DNA of 64,000 nucleotides. It comes from Sphaerosporella brunnea. Its lineage: Eukaryota; Ascomycota; Pezizomycetes; Pezizales; Pyronemataceae. The stretch spans positions 1-64,000 of the forward strand of contig VXIS01000186.1 of NCBI GenBank assembly GCA_008704415.1, given 5' to 3'. Below the pieces are notes generated by a model, which searched no databases, had not been told where the DNA came from, and saw only the letters and a list, made by a program, of their open reading frames with translations. Made by a program: the position numbers and the translations under genes. Of the stretch, positions 21,140 to 31,619 are shown in pieces; within the stretch, counting starts at the first letter, position 1, and every line of letters starts with the position of its first letter.

Positions 21140-22787
21140 TGCGGTGGAATGGGTTGGTGTTGGCAATGGGGGTAGAAACAATGTTAGGGAAACTCTTCAG
21201 GAGGAGTAATCAAAGATATTAGCCCCATTAAAAAGCGCCATCGCATTCTTATCTACAATTTAATATTCTTACTATTGTAATATCTCCCATCTTGAACTCA
21301 GCATCCCCGCGCCTAACTAGTCCTAGATTCCTCACGACTCACGACCTTGAGACCACGCCCCACCGCAGTGGTGAACTGTAGAATACATGCCACAGGCGCG
21401 TACTCCGAATGCATGTCTAGGTCCTTATCTCACCACCGTTCTCGTGTCCCAACAAGGCAACTGCAAACCCGACTACAGAACTCGTACTTCATCCATTGCA
21501 CGCACGATTTCTTGCTTATGTTCAGCACCTTGCAGATACAGCACTCCATGGCTGAAAAGCTTTAGGCTTTAGTGGGTTGGGTTGATTTGGAGACTGCTTC
21601 GGAGAGCCGTGTAGGAACTCATTGGCATCGAATCACCATATGTCATTCGGCCTGGTGTTTGGGAGCAAGCTTCAGTTGGAGCGAATACGACAGTTCTAGC
21701 GAATAGAAGGAAGAATATACGTATACAAACCGAAGGCTAAAACCCCGCTCGTTCCTTCTAGCATGTCGATTCGAACACCTCCCAATTCCAAATCCCTGGA
21801 TCTGTTTCTTCCCCACCACCAAAGCTCACAAAAGCTTCGATGCTCACCGGTCCAAGCTCTGGCAGGATCAGACGAGCCGCACATCCGGGGCTCGGTGCTC
21901 CGCTCGAGCCTGCCATAACGGCCCGCCTTATGGACTGAAGGATCGGGGGATAACTACTAAGTAAGTACTTACTTAAAAGTGCGTATGTTTTGATACTTTG
22001 CAGCCTTCGTTTCAGCCTTGATCGAGTATAGCAACTACTTAAGTACATCCCTCCACTGAGAAACATCCCGAGAAGTCGGCTCCCATCGAGAGACATATGT
22101 ACTAGAGTACTTGTTATCTGTGAGTTGCATGTTTCTTCTTTTTTGTTTTTTTTGTTTTTGTTTTTTTTCGCGTGGATGTTGTGATGTTGGAATTGTGATG
22201 CATCATCCTAGCAGCCAACGGTGCCCAATCACAGCTCACAGCTTGCGATGTTCATCGTGGGGTCTGTGCGTAGTAGGGAGGCAATTAGCACAAAAAAACA
22301 ATTATGTGCAGGAATTTACTTGACGTATTCACCTGGGCATCTGCTTGTACCAGAGTATCTATCCAGCTACGCGCCCCCGCTTCTCTCCTCCCCTCCCCAG
22401 GTGTCGTACAGCTGACAGCTCCTCCCCCTCTTCGGCATGCGAGATCAATCTCAGTGCAGACCGAATGATGTTGAGCCGACGGATTGCAAGGGTATATAAA
22501 CGCTTCTCTGAGCGAATAATTCTCTCCGAGAATTGACGCTGACATCCCTGCAGCCCTTGCAAGTGGTATCAATCGGCGACGAAACCGTCCAACTTTAAAG
22601 ATCTGTTCATCTGGCGATCGCGGAATCGCTTTTCTGCGGAGGAACCTTAGGAATTGCAAAGCGATGTTGCGATAATCCTCTGGCATACATTGTGCTTGCG
22701 ATGTTGGTGCTTAGGTAACGCTGTTTGAATCCTTTAAACCAACCATCAGAGAATCTGTAGTGTTTATCAGCGAGTCGATACTAGGAA
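21140..22787. other. Intergenic, possible 3' exon of the secreted gene
   Basis: Sequence at about 21368-21565 could be a last exon of the secreted-protein gene, with a cysteine-containing frame and an acceptor CACCGCAG. A minus-strand frame (about 22540-22686) includes DYRNIALQFLRFLRRKAIPRS and may belong to the decayed gene just downstream. T-rich sequence lies at 22137-22168. Nothing else is seen. Confidence 0.35.
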
Positions 22788-23660
22788 TTATACCTGCAGC
22801 CGAAAGTCTTTTTCAAAGTTACCGTCCGCTACCTTCACTTCCTCCGCATATTCTTCCTCAAAAACCATCTGTGCCTGCTTCTCAAACCACTTTCTTGTGA
22901 TCTCAAGTCCCTTCTCACAATGTGCTCTCCATTTCTCAGCCAGACGCACTTCCATTCTAGGCCATTCCACTTCCCATCCTCCGACTCTTCCTCAAAGAAT
23001 CTAAGATTTTCTTTTCATCCTGACTCTAACTCCGTGGTTGTAACTCAGTAAACCCAATCAACGTGGTTGCTCACCGTCGTAATAGCCTTTTCAAAACCAT
23101 TCCCCCTTTCGCATTTGTCTTCCAATCCCTTGCATTATCTTCAAAATCCAATGCCTGAAGCCTTTCTTCTCGCGTTGTGTTTCTCCGCTTCACAATTCTT
23201 TCTTCTCTCTCGCTCGCTACCCTGCGCTGACAATGCACTTCTCTCATCTATCTGTTGTAATGGTGCAAGTGGAGGACGGCCCTCCACTGCCTCTGCTGCT
23301 GGTGGGAGTGGTAGAGAGTTTGTGCAATGGGCACCGACAGGGATTGCCAGTGGTTTGTGGCCTTGACGTCGGGGCCGTACCTCTTGGTATCGCTCTCCGT
23401 GCTGCTGCCGCCGCTGCTCAGGCTCACAGGCCGATATCTCCGAGTTTCCATGCTACTTCTACTACTAGAACTAGTAGTATGTGCCTGGGATGCCGAGCCC
23501 ACAGCGCGGTCAACATACTGTCGGGGTGGAGTTGGGAGAGATGGTCCGCCTCCTCCCGCACGTGATTGAGAATGTCGTAGTCTTCTGTGCTTATCCCTTC
23601 GCTCACAAGCCAGTTTTCCATGCTTTCCAAGGTCCCTAGCCTGGGAACATACTGGGCTGG
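22788..23660 (-). pseudogene. Decayed gene for a charged, helix-rich protein
   Basis: Four consecutive protein-like blocks lie on this strand. About 23650-23520 reads MENWLVSEGISTEDYDILN and continues acidic. About 23500-23250 is Ser-rich (METRRYRPVSLSSGGSSTES). At 23247-23075 there is a highly charged block (ASEREERIVKRRN, EERLQALDFEDNARDWKTNA) ending at a good donor GTGAGC. At 23000-22788, after a 74-bp intron, FFEEESEDGKWNGLEW is followed one frame away by RLAEKWRAHCEKGLEITRKW and ends at a stop. A TAG separates blocks 2 and 3 in the same frame and one base shift splits block 4, so the gene appears broken. Family not recognised; a coiled-coil lineage-specific protein is likely. Sequencing error is an alternative. 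Confidence 0.4.
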
Positions 23661-25072
23661 GGCTGTTCAGATGCTGCGGGGGTTCAATGTTCGGTGCGCG
23701 ATGCGCGATGCAGTCCAGTGGTGCGGGATGCAGGCTTGCGTGGTGCGCCGTTGGTGGATATCAATGGAACGCCTGCCTGACGTCAGGTTGGCTGGCATCT
23801 GGGTCCTGCTCTCAGAAAACCTAACCGCCCAGACCTTTGAACACCTCGCGCGGTGTATAACGAATTCTACGGTACCTACGCATATGCGTTCGCGCAGGAG
23901 AGCTTAATCCTGGTTCTGCGACCGAATCTGACTCTCAATTCCGACATGACCATATCCCACCACCGGCACAGTAAAATGGTTGGAAAACCTCACCATCGTG
24001 TGAATTTCTGTATTCGCACTGGTATCGCCAGATCGCGGTCATGGAGTTGAGCATCTAACCAACCCGGATCCCAGTTTCGTCATTCTGCGGTTGGCCGTCC
24101 CCCTTCGGCTCCCGTTCGGCGTCAGGGGCCACACGATCCGATCAGAATACGCCAACGTGGGAGGTGTCACCGGGCCGTCGCTCAAATCTCCGATCGTATC
24201 CCTCGCCGAGTATGGTAGAACCCGAACGCCTACGGCATAACCACTCCTCATTAAGTATGGTAGGACCCGTGCGGCAATGGCACTAACAGATTGGAAAAGT
24301 GGTGTGGTGGAGAGAAAAGTCGAACTTGACTCTCGAGGAATGGTCAGGAGTTCGGGTGGATGGGGGGAATAGGGAATCGGATGGAGCGGTGCGGCACCGG
24401 AGGGTAGATAGCACCCCCGGCGGCCTAGGAGTGGGAGAGGCATCGCCGCAGTTGTTTTCCCGCCCGCCCCCCTCAACAGGGGCTCCGGATCCCAGCAGCT
24501 CTCCGGAGACTGGGAGGAGCAGCGCAGCGCCGAGCCTCCGGCGCCCAGGGCAAACCACGAATCGGAGCACGAGGGAGGGCATGTAAGGATTATGTAACCG
24601 CAATATATGCGCGGGCGTGTAGGGATTATGTAACCACAATATATATGCGCGCACTGTCTCTTGTTGGCCGATGGAGAGTGTCACACCTGGGGTTGCTTGC
24701 ATGCCACCACTCCTCTCCACTCCACTCTATCCTCGGTATCTCCCTTTCCCGTTCTCTTCAGCAACTGTATACTTAAGTGCTTCCTATGCTAACAATCGTC
24801 CCCAAGTGAGACTGCGTTGTTTCTGCCGCCATCTTTACAGCTAACGGCGCCCGCCCCAACGTTAATGTCAACGCGAGCAAAGGGGGCCCACCACTTCAAG
24901 ACATCGATACCCCTGACCACAACCAACAACAACAAACACGCACCCACGCGGATAACAGCAAGGAAGGAAAGAAGGAAGGAAGGCAGGAAGGAAGGAAGGA
25001 AGGAGGGGGATCGGAAGCAGTGAGAGATATCTCTCTCACCATCAGCTCCATCGCGAGTTATCAACCGCAACC
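23661..25072. other. Intergenic upstream of the alpha/beta hydrolase gene
   Basis: No gene is seen. A direct repeat occurs near 24590-24650: aggattatgtaaccgcaatatat and agggattatgtaaccacaat. A GGAA-type microsatellite lies at 24961-25010, about 60 bp before the ATG of the hydrolase. Confidence 0.4.
24961..25010 (+). repeat. (GGAA)n purine microsatellite in hydrolase leader
   Basis: This is an imperfect ggaa/gaag repeat of about 50 bp immediately upstream of the alpha/beta hydrolase start. It probably lies in the leader or core promoter. Confidence 0.8.
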
Positions 25073-27496
25073 ATGACGGCACCCGAACCCGCCCAGCCAC
25101 TGCAACCACCACCTCCTCCGCCAGGGCGGACCCTATCACCACCCCCTCGCGCGCCCCCAGCGGTACCGCGATCGCCGCCGTCCTTGCCACCGCTTCCGCG
25201 TCCGCAAACCCCGCCGCGAGCCCACCGGCACTCGCACCAGCCGCGCGCCCGGCCCTCGAACGGCGAGTTGCGCCGCAAGTCCGCGCCCCCCAAGAACTCA
25301 ATGCTGGCCCCCTCCACTGCGGCCGCCTCGCCAGAGGTCATCACCTCTCTCGTAGACCAGCTTTCCAAGCTCCAGCCCTCCCCCCTCCACAACCCGTTCC
25401 TCTACGGCTCCCTAGCACCGCCAGAGGAGCTATTCCCCAGCACCAATGGCACCGTCTCCGACATCGACGACAACACGGGCTACCTACACCCCGACGACGC
25501 GGCGATGGCCCCAGTAGTCCGAACTAGTAAACCGCCCAGCGGCTTCAGCTTGCACACCAAAAATGACTCTCTCCATTCCCGCCGTAGTAGCTACCACTCC
25601 GGCATCAGCGTCGGCACCAAGGGCGGCGTCGACATCCCGAGCTATGTGCGCACGTACATGAACCGGGGGCCGGACCACGAGCGGAAGATATCGCGGGACT
25701 CGTCGCGCAGCGGCGGAGGCGGGGGCGGCGTCAGTGGGAGCTACGACCCAAACGCGCGCGTGAATTATATCTCCGGCCGCGAGCGGATGCGGATGGAGAA
25801 GGCGCGGCGAGACCGCGAGGTGCAAGCGGCTGGAGGGAAGGAGATCCCGCAGCGCAGCTCGTCGTATGGAAAAGGCAGTAGCGGCGGTAGCAGTCGCTCG
25901 CCGTCGAGGCAGAGGCCATCACCCGAAGCTATAATCACCACCAGCGCCCCGCTGTACAAATCGCCCCTCGCCTCGCCTAGCTTTCCGCCGACGGAAGAGC
26001 TCGAGGACTGGGAGCCCGCGCCTCCGCCGCCAGACTTGGCAAAGACCCGGGATGTCGACAGCAAGAAGGCGAAGCGTAGCAGCAAGGGGTACGCAAAACG
26101 CTCCGAGAGCGTTCCCGGGAGGAAGCGTCACAGCGCAGATGGAAAGGTGACCAGTCCCAACCTCGACAAATTCAACGCGAAGCGTAGAAGCGACGGGTTG
26201 ATCCCGCCTTCAAACTACACCGACCCAGAACCCAGAAAACCCCCGCGGACGTCCTTCCAAAGTGCCGCAGATACGTTGGAGCAGCAGCGACCAGGCTCTG
26301 CAGACTCCATCGACGACGCCGTAGATGCCTACCTATGCTCTCCACGACTGAGCCAAAAGATCCGCATGCCCAACTCCGGCCGCACCATCTCGTTCAGCGA
26401 AGTCGGCGACCCGCAAGGCTTCGCCGTGTTCGTGTGCGTCGGGATGGGGCTGACCCGGTACGTAACAGCTTTTTACGATGAGCTGGCGCTCACCCTTGGG
26501 CTCCGCCTGATTACACCGGACCGACCTGGCGTCGGCGAATCGGACCCAATCGACGAGTCGGAGCGGGCCGTGCTAAACTGGCCCGACGACGTCCTTTACA
26601 TCTGCCAAAGTCTCAAAATCAACAAATTCTCAATCCTGGCACACAGCGCAGGCGCAATTTACGCATTAGCAACGGCGCTGCGGATGCCAGGGCACATCCG
26701 TGGCAAGATACACCTCCTCGCGCCCTGGATCCCGCCATCGCAAATGGAATCCGTCGTCACAACCGACGACAATAAGGGCGAGCGCCCAGGCAGCATCCCA
26801 ACCTCGCAACGCATCCTTCGCGCCCTTCCTACCCCACTCCTAAAAGCTGCAAATTCCCCGTTCATGTCCGCAACCTCGAGCTCCCTCACCACCTCCCTCC
26901 CCCGCAACAACGCCCGCAGAACGAAACGCAAATCAGCAGGCACCATCACTCCCAAAGCCATCGACCTTAAGGACCGGCCCGCGCTCCCTATCACCCACGA
27001 GGGCGCAGTCGAGGACCCAGTCGCCTCAGATAAAGACAAAGACAAACCCGAAGACATCGAAGCCTCGCTCCTGCTTGCGGCTATCACGGCTGCAGCCGAA
27101 AAGGAACGCCAAAGCAGCTACGACGAGCGGTTAACAACAGCCATCTGGACGCTCTCGACGCGTAACGCAAACCCAGCCGTCGACCTCCTTGTATGTCTCG
27201 AACGCAATCGCCCCGTCGGCTTCCGATACGTAGACATCACGCGCGAAGTCGTGATCCACCATGGCGCCAAGGACGCCAGGGTCCCCGTCGACAACGTCAG
27301 GTGGCTCGGCAAGACCATGCGCAGATGTGAAGTTAGAGTGTTGCCCACAGAGGGCCATGGACTTATGGCCAGTGCGGTGGTTATGGGTGGCGTCCTTGAT
27401 GAGATTGCGACGGAGTGGAGGGATTGGAAGAAGGTCGTTGAGGGACGGCATGTAGAGGGCGGGCCCGGGGGCAAGGAGAGGAGGTGGGCAGATTAA
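25073..27496 (+). CDS. Alpha/beta hydrolase with long disordered N-terminus
   Basis: One uninterrupted frame encodes 807 residues. Residues 1-430 are Pro/Ser/Arg-rich and look disordered. The hydrolase core starts near RTISFSEVGDPQGFAVFVC (about 440), continues through LRLITPDRPGVGESDP and reaches the nucleophile elbow LAHSAGA, with Ser525. A low-complexity insertion (about residues 590-665) sits where lid segments usually occur. The fold resumes with HHGAKDARVP (Asp734) and LPTEGHGLM (His762), completing a plausible Ser-Asp-His triad. The elbow has Ala instead of the first Gly of GxSxG, which is tolerated in this superfamily. Substrate unknown; a hydrolase or esterase is inferred. No signal peptide or membrane segment is seen, so probably cytosolic. 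The start ATG lies just after a short CAACC leader. Confidence 0.85.
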   Translation: MTAPEPAQPLQPPPPPPGRTLSPPPRAPPAVPRSPPSLPPLPRPQTPPRAHRHSHQPRARPSNGELRRKSAPPKNSMLAPSTAAASPEVITSLVDQLSKLQPSPLHNPFLYGSLAPPEELFPSTNGTVSDIDDNTGYLHPDDAAMAPVVRTSKPPSGFSLHTKNDSLHSRRSSYHSGISVGTKGGVDIPSYVRTYMNRGPDHERKISRDSSRSGGGGGGVSGSYDPNARVNYISGRERMRMEKARRDREVQAAGGKEIPQRSSSYGKGSSGGSSRSPSRQRPSPEAIITTSAPLYKSPLASPSFPPTEELEDWEPAPPPPDLAKTRDVDSKKAKRSSKGYAKRSESVPGRKRHSADGKVTSPNLDKFNAKRRSDGLIPPSNYTDPEPRKPPRTSFQSAADTLEQQRPGSADSIDDAVDAYLCSPRLSQKIRMPNSGRTISFSEVGDPQGFAVFVCVGMGLTRYVTAFYDELALTLGLRLITPDRPGVGESDPIDESERAVLNWPDDVLYICQSLKINKFSILAHSAGAIYALATALRMPGHIRGKIHLLAPWIPPSQMESVVTTDDNKGERPGSIPTSQRILRALPTPLLKAANSPFMSATSSSLTTSLPRNNARRTKRKSAGTITPKAIDLKDRPALPITHEGAVEDPVASDKDKDKPEDIEASLLLAAITAAAEKERQSSYDERLTTAIWTLSTRNANPAVDLLVCLERNRPVGFRYVDITREVVIHHGAKDARVPVDNVRWLGKTMRRCEVRVLPTEGHGLMASAVVMGGVLDEIATEWRDWKKVVEGRHVEGGPGGKERRWAD

Positions 27497-28620
27497 GCAG
27501 CTGGCAAACGAGTGAGGGGAGCACAGACCTTCTCAATTTTCTTCCTCCTTTATCTTATTTTATTTTATCTTATGTTACGTATCACATTTTCATTTCTTGG
27601 GATTCTTTTTTTGGTGGGGATTTATCCTTTTTGTAGTTTATTCTTTATTGATATCAGCCTGGAGCTAACTCGGTGGGGCGGGGAGGGGGATGGCTGGCAG
27701 AGGGGGGCATAAAGAAAGGATAGTAATAGTAATTGCGTTTTGATGCTTCATCATGTGGCTTGATTCGTTGTGGTTACTAGGGTTCGATTATTACTGTTAT
27801 TTTTCGTAGGATGTTCCAGCTTGCCTGGGTACTAGCGGGGGCGAGGAGTCGAGGCAAAAAGCGTATTCTATGTATAGTGATCAGCGTTGCTTTAGTGCTT
27901 TCGGATCTGGGCCCGGACCCGGTCGAGATTGAGGTTGAGGTTGAGCTTGCGCCGGGGAAAGCCTAGACAGAGGAGGACAAAAGGCGGCCCCGGGGACGGG
28001 AAAAGGGAGGTCAAGCATCGGTCTTCACCCACCCACCGTCCCTAGGGAAGCCCCTAGTGAATTAGCACCCGACTCAAGTACCCATCGCCGGCTGGGGGAG
28101 TCCAGGTAGAGATCAGTCCCCTCCGGGGTACAGTCCCTACCCACACAGCAGCCATTCACCAGAAAGGCTCGCCTGTTTTCGGTCTTTTTCTGGTTGTCGT
28201 TCAAATGTCGGTTTCTATTCGTCTGGAGAAAGGGATGCGGGAGCGGGTATAGCCCACGCCCGCGTGATCGAGACCGCCCGCTAGTGAAGTGTTATAAACG
28301 GCGGGAGTACGAGCGTCCTATGTTTGTTTTCCAAAGTATAACCATGTATAAAAAGCTCAATATGGTATGGAGCCTGCGACGTCCAGGCGGCCGCGACAGA
28401 GGACTGGCAACAAAACCACTTTAGCCAGAAGGTCAAGAAGTGCGGGGCGGGCCATGTCTGGATTTCGAATGGTGACTTCCAAGTCAGAACAGCTATAAAG
28501 TCCTCATAACAGTAAACCAACTCGCTGGCAGACTCCGAATTTCAAAATATAGCGGGTCTCTCAGGCTTTCCTACTCTACACAACTACGCGCTTCAATCTA
28601 CCATGCCTCGCAATCCGAAC
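27497..28620. other. Intergenic downstream of the hydrolase
   Basis: A T-rich 3' flank (27535-27660, with tattttattttatctta) probably contains the polyadenylation region. Sequence around 27900-28160 is GC-rich with direct gaggttgaggttgagcttg units. No gene is seen. Confidence 0.45.
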
Positions 28621-28698
28621 CGTTTTTGTTTCATCATAATGTATCCGGCCGCGTGCGGCAATGACATATAGAGGAGAGAGACTATGCTACCCCTAGGC
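28621..28698 (+). repeat. Dispersed LTR-like repeat, copy C
   Basis: The order is cgtttttgtttcatcataa, TGTATCCGGCCGCGTGCGGC, aatgacatatagagg, then gctacccctaggc. The hairpin core has one change from copies A and B (GCGTGC for GCTTGC) and has lost one C after the hairpin, so the copies have diverged. Confidence 0.65.
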
Positions 28699-29349
28699 CT
28701 AGGCCTTACTAGTGGAGGCTTGCGGCCCTCTCATGGAAAGAAACCCCCAAGGAAATCGCACCTGGTAACAGGAAATACTGTGAAGAACGAAGGAAAAAGA
28801 GTGGTCCTTCGTTCACTCCCCCGTATCAGGAGCTCGCTGCTCCTCATCTCCTTCTTCCACCCCACCCCTGGGTTTGCATGCCTTGTGCGGCTTGGTGTCG
28901 GCCGCTCCTCCGCCTATGTAGACGTTGAAGCTCACACCCCCCCCCCCCCCTCGCCTCAATTTTGCCTCCTCCAGTAGTATCTATATACCCACAAGTTGAT
29001 TCATGACAAAAAGCGGGTGTCGCCTTGGAGCTAAGGCCGCTGGAAAACTCTCCTATGTCCGTGTTGATATTAATGTGCGTCTTGGAGAGGCCCCCACGCC
29101 GAGCCCAAGAGTTGGAAATCAGCTGCTGGATAACCCCGACCCTCCTTGAGGTTGGGGAGGAATATGAGGACAGTGAAGAGGAACAGGCCTAGGTAGGGTA
29201 CGTGAGGGGGAAGTAAGAGAGGTTGCGCGAAAGCGAAAGGCGTGGGAGCACCAGTCGGCGTCCCGGATGCCATGTAGTTGCGAAAAACTCAAAAATAAGC
29301 CCCTCCTCACTGGCTGTCACTCGCTCACTATCGCTTAATTTTACCTCAT
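28699..29349. other. Intergenic between repeat copies C and D
   Basis: This may include more of the repeat element or an insertion into it, since copies C and D are only 0.7 kb apart in the same orientation. There is a C-run at 28936-28950. No gene is seen. Confidence 0.35.
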
Positions 29350-29399
29350 TTTTTTTTGTTTTAATCATCCTGTATTCGGCCGCTTGCGGCCATGACATG
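29350..29399 (+). repeat. Dispersed LTR-like repeat, copy D (short)
   Basis: The T-rich lead gttttaatcatcc is followed by TGTATTCGGCCGCTTGCGGC and catgacat, then breaks off; the TATA and CTACCCCTAGG parts are missing. Sequence just before and just after (ttttacctca at about 29340 and 29404) is directly repeated, as expected for a target-site duplication around a small insertion. Confidence 0.6.
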
Positions 29400-30487
29400 C
29401 TAATTTTACCTCAAGTACTTATGTCGTTTAGTTTTGCTCTTACTTTGGTTTTTATTTCGAAATAGACAGGTCGCGAACCGTATAAGCTCTGTAATTACGC
29501 TCGTAATGAAAAACGAGCCTCCTGTCCCTAGGGTTGATGAGAACTATCGGTGGTCATTGAAGTAGGTACAAAGAAACTGAGAGTCCGATCTTATGAGAAG
29601 CCCGTCTCCTCGATGCTGCAAAGAGAAGACGCGGCGATACTAACATGTACAAGCAACAGATGTATATGCCACAGTGTGTACTAGTACTTGGTACATTATG
29701 TACGAGGCTGCGGACAAAAAAGATGACCATCCGTAGTGGACCAGACTTGAAGTATCTTAACAACTCCTGGGCTCGCAGACTCAAATCCTTCTCGCATGCA
29801 TTCAAGCGTGCTTCGTTCTTTGTGGTCTATTCCTCTTGCTTTCGTGATGGTTTTTTAACCACCCAGTTTCTCTGTGGATGGCGGTCTTTTTTGTCTACGG
29901 CCTCGTACTTACCTCCTATTTAGTAGGTAAGTACGTGACTGGCACAACCTTCATGATGATCTAGGTATCACCCTGCAACGACAAGCAAACACGACTCCAA
30001 CCAGTTTTCCCCGGTGGTTTGGCGGCATCTGGTACACTCCCACCGCTGCAAAGACCTCTCCTCGGGCCCCAGCAGTCTTGCCATCTCTGTTCTCTGCTGG
30101 CCCCTCTGCTAACCTGCCATCACCCCTACCCTCCTCTTCATCTCCCTCTGCTAGCCGCCACTCCTTGTCCCCTGCACCCACCATAGTCCCACCACGCACC
30201 ATGCTGGTTATATTTGGTCGTTGCAACTTTGGCTCTACATGCGGTTGTCTTTCTGGCTCTTGTACCTCAGAGACTGGTGTCTTTGCGGTTGAGGGGCGCT
30301 GCAATAATTGTGCTTGCTGCTCTTACTCATGCCACCGAACACTCAGCAAGTCCCTCTCCGGGGTTGAAAGACGCTGCTGTGCTTCCAGGATGTAGGTTGG
30401 TTTGTCCTATCCAAAGCGTTAATTGCTAACCAGCACTCCTCGACTTGTCGTTGTTGAGGAAATCGCTCATGCACCGAATAGTTTTTG
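29400..30487. other. Intergenic before the NTPase relic
   Basis: Open frames on both strands at 29950-30400 are Pro/Ser-rich (plus) or Glu/Gly-rich (minus) and may be part of the relic that follows, but no domain was recognised. Confidence 0.3.
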
Positions 30488-31567
30488 GTACGCGGCAAGA
30501 CAGTTCTCATGAATCTCATCCAACACATTAGAAAAATATATCCCACATTTAAAGTTTACGAATTCTTGGGCTAGCCCGCCGGTATAGCGACAGCAAGGAC
30601 TATCTCCAGAAGCGTGTACAGATGTCCATGGGGGCACTCCTTGTTGCCCCAAAACACGGTAGTTTTCATCGACGATGTACAGTCCTCATACTCTGATCAT
30701 CTTTGGTCTTTTATTTCAAAACCTTGGATAACGGTGCCTACTTCGTTCTCTTCAGCTCCCATGGCAGTCCTGGGCCCTACCCGGTCGAGATAAGGACGGG
30801 GACTCCGCCTAAGTTCTGCCCAGATCAAAGGGTGGGGGAGCGCTTCTGCGAGTGAAAGACCAATCGGGATATTACTTGCCAAAGATGAGGCCGACGACCT
30901 CATCACTCGATACTGCATCAACAACCAAAACCGACCCCAGCTCTCTGCAGATCTTCGAGACCTTCTGGTAACCATATCCGGAGGCCATGCAGGTGCATTG
31001 GCCGGTATGGTTGAAACAATCGCCACGGATTGTGTAGAAACCCATTCCTCGGTTTTGGAGAACCGATTGTCACTAATGGCCTCCAACACGGTTTATTTTA
31101 GCCGCCAGGGGGAGCAGCTTCACCGTCAGCCTTGAAGCCTTTTCGGCCGTCTTGGTACAGATCCAACTTATAAACGACTTCGGAAAGGAAGCGCAGGGGA
31201 TTCGCCCGTGGATTGCCGCCCCGAGGCTATTTACAAGAGAACGTAACCGTGGCCAGGTTTTTAAAGTGGAATCCTCTGTCGTTGAGCAATCGGAGTACAG
31301 AGATGCTGTTTTGGACTGCTATCGCCGTGGCTGGATTCATAAGACCGTGGTCGATGACAGGGGGAAGGTTATGTGTTTTCATCCCTTCTACACCAGTGGT
31401 ATATTTTCCCCCTTGACTGCGCGTCATGACGTCTTATAGGCATTGCCAGGCGCTGCTGCTGTTCTGTCGATGTTTGTGGAAAGTGCCATGCATAAGTCCG
31501 ACGACTTGGTTTACGTCTTCGAGCTGTCGACGAAGGCCTGTGGCAGGTTTAAACCAGCCTTGGGAAC
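30488..31567 (+). pseudogene. Relic of a Crinkler-like fungal P-loop NTPase
   Basis: Pieces in order match the layout of a large fungal NTPase family often annotated as Crinkler-like. Walker A VRGKTVLMNLIQHI (30488) runs into an in-frame TAG at 30572. Walker B VVFIDDVQSSYSDHLWSFIS (about 30659) is in the same frame. One frame over, YFVLFSSHGSPG and PPKFCPDQRV (about 30730-30830) follow, then back in the first frame KDEADDLITRYC and LLVTISGGHAGALAGMVE (about 30880-31010). Another frame gives AVLDCYRRGWIHKTVVDD and VMCFHPFYTS (about 31305-31400). At least one stop and two or more frameshifts break it, so it cannot make a normal protein. The stop TAG after FLG is consistent with a G-to-A change in a Trp codon. 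Confidence 0.6.
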
Positions 31568-31619
31568 GCCGGATTGTTAGAAACTGAATCTGACTTTAAT
31601 TCCACAAGAAACACTGCAC

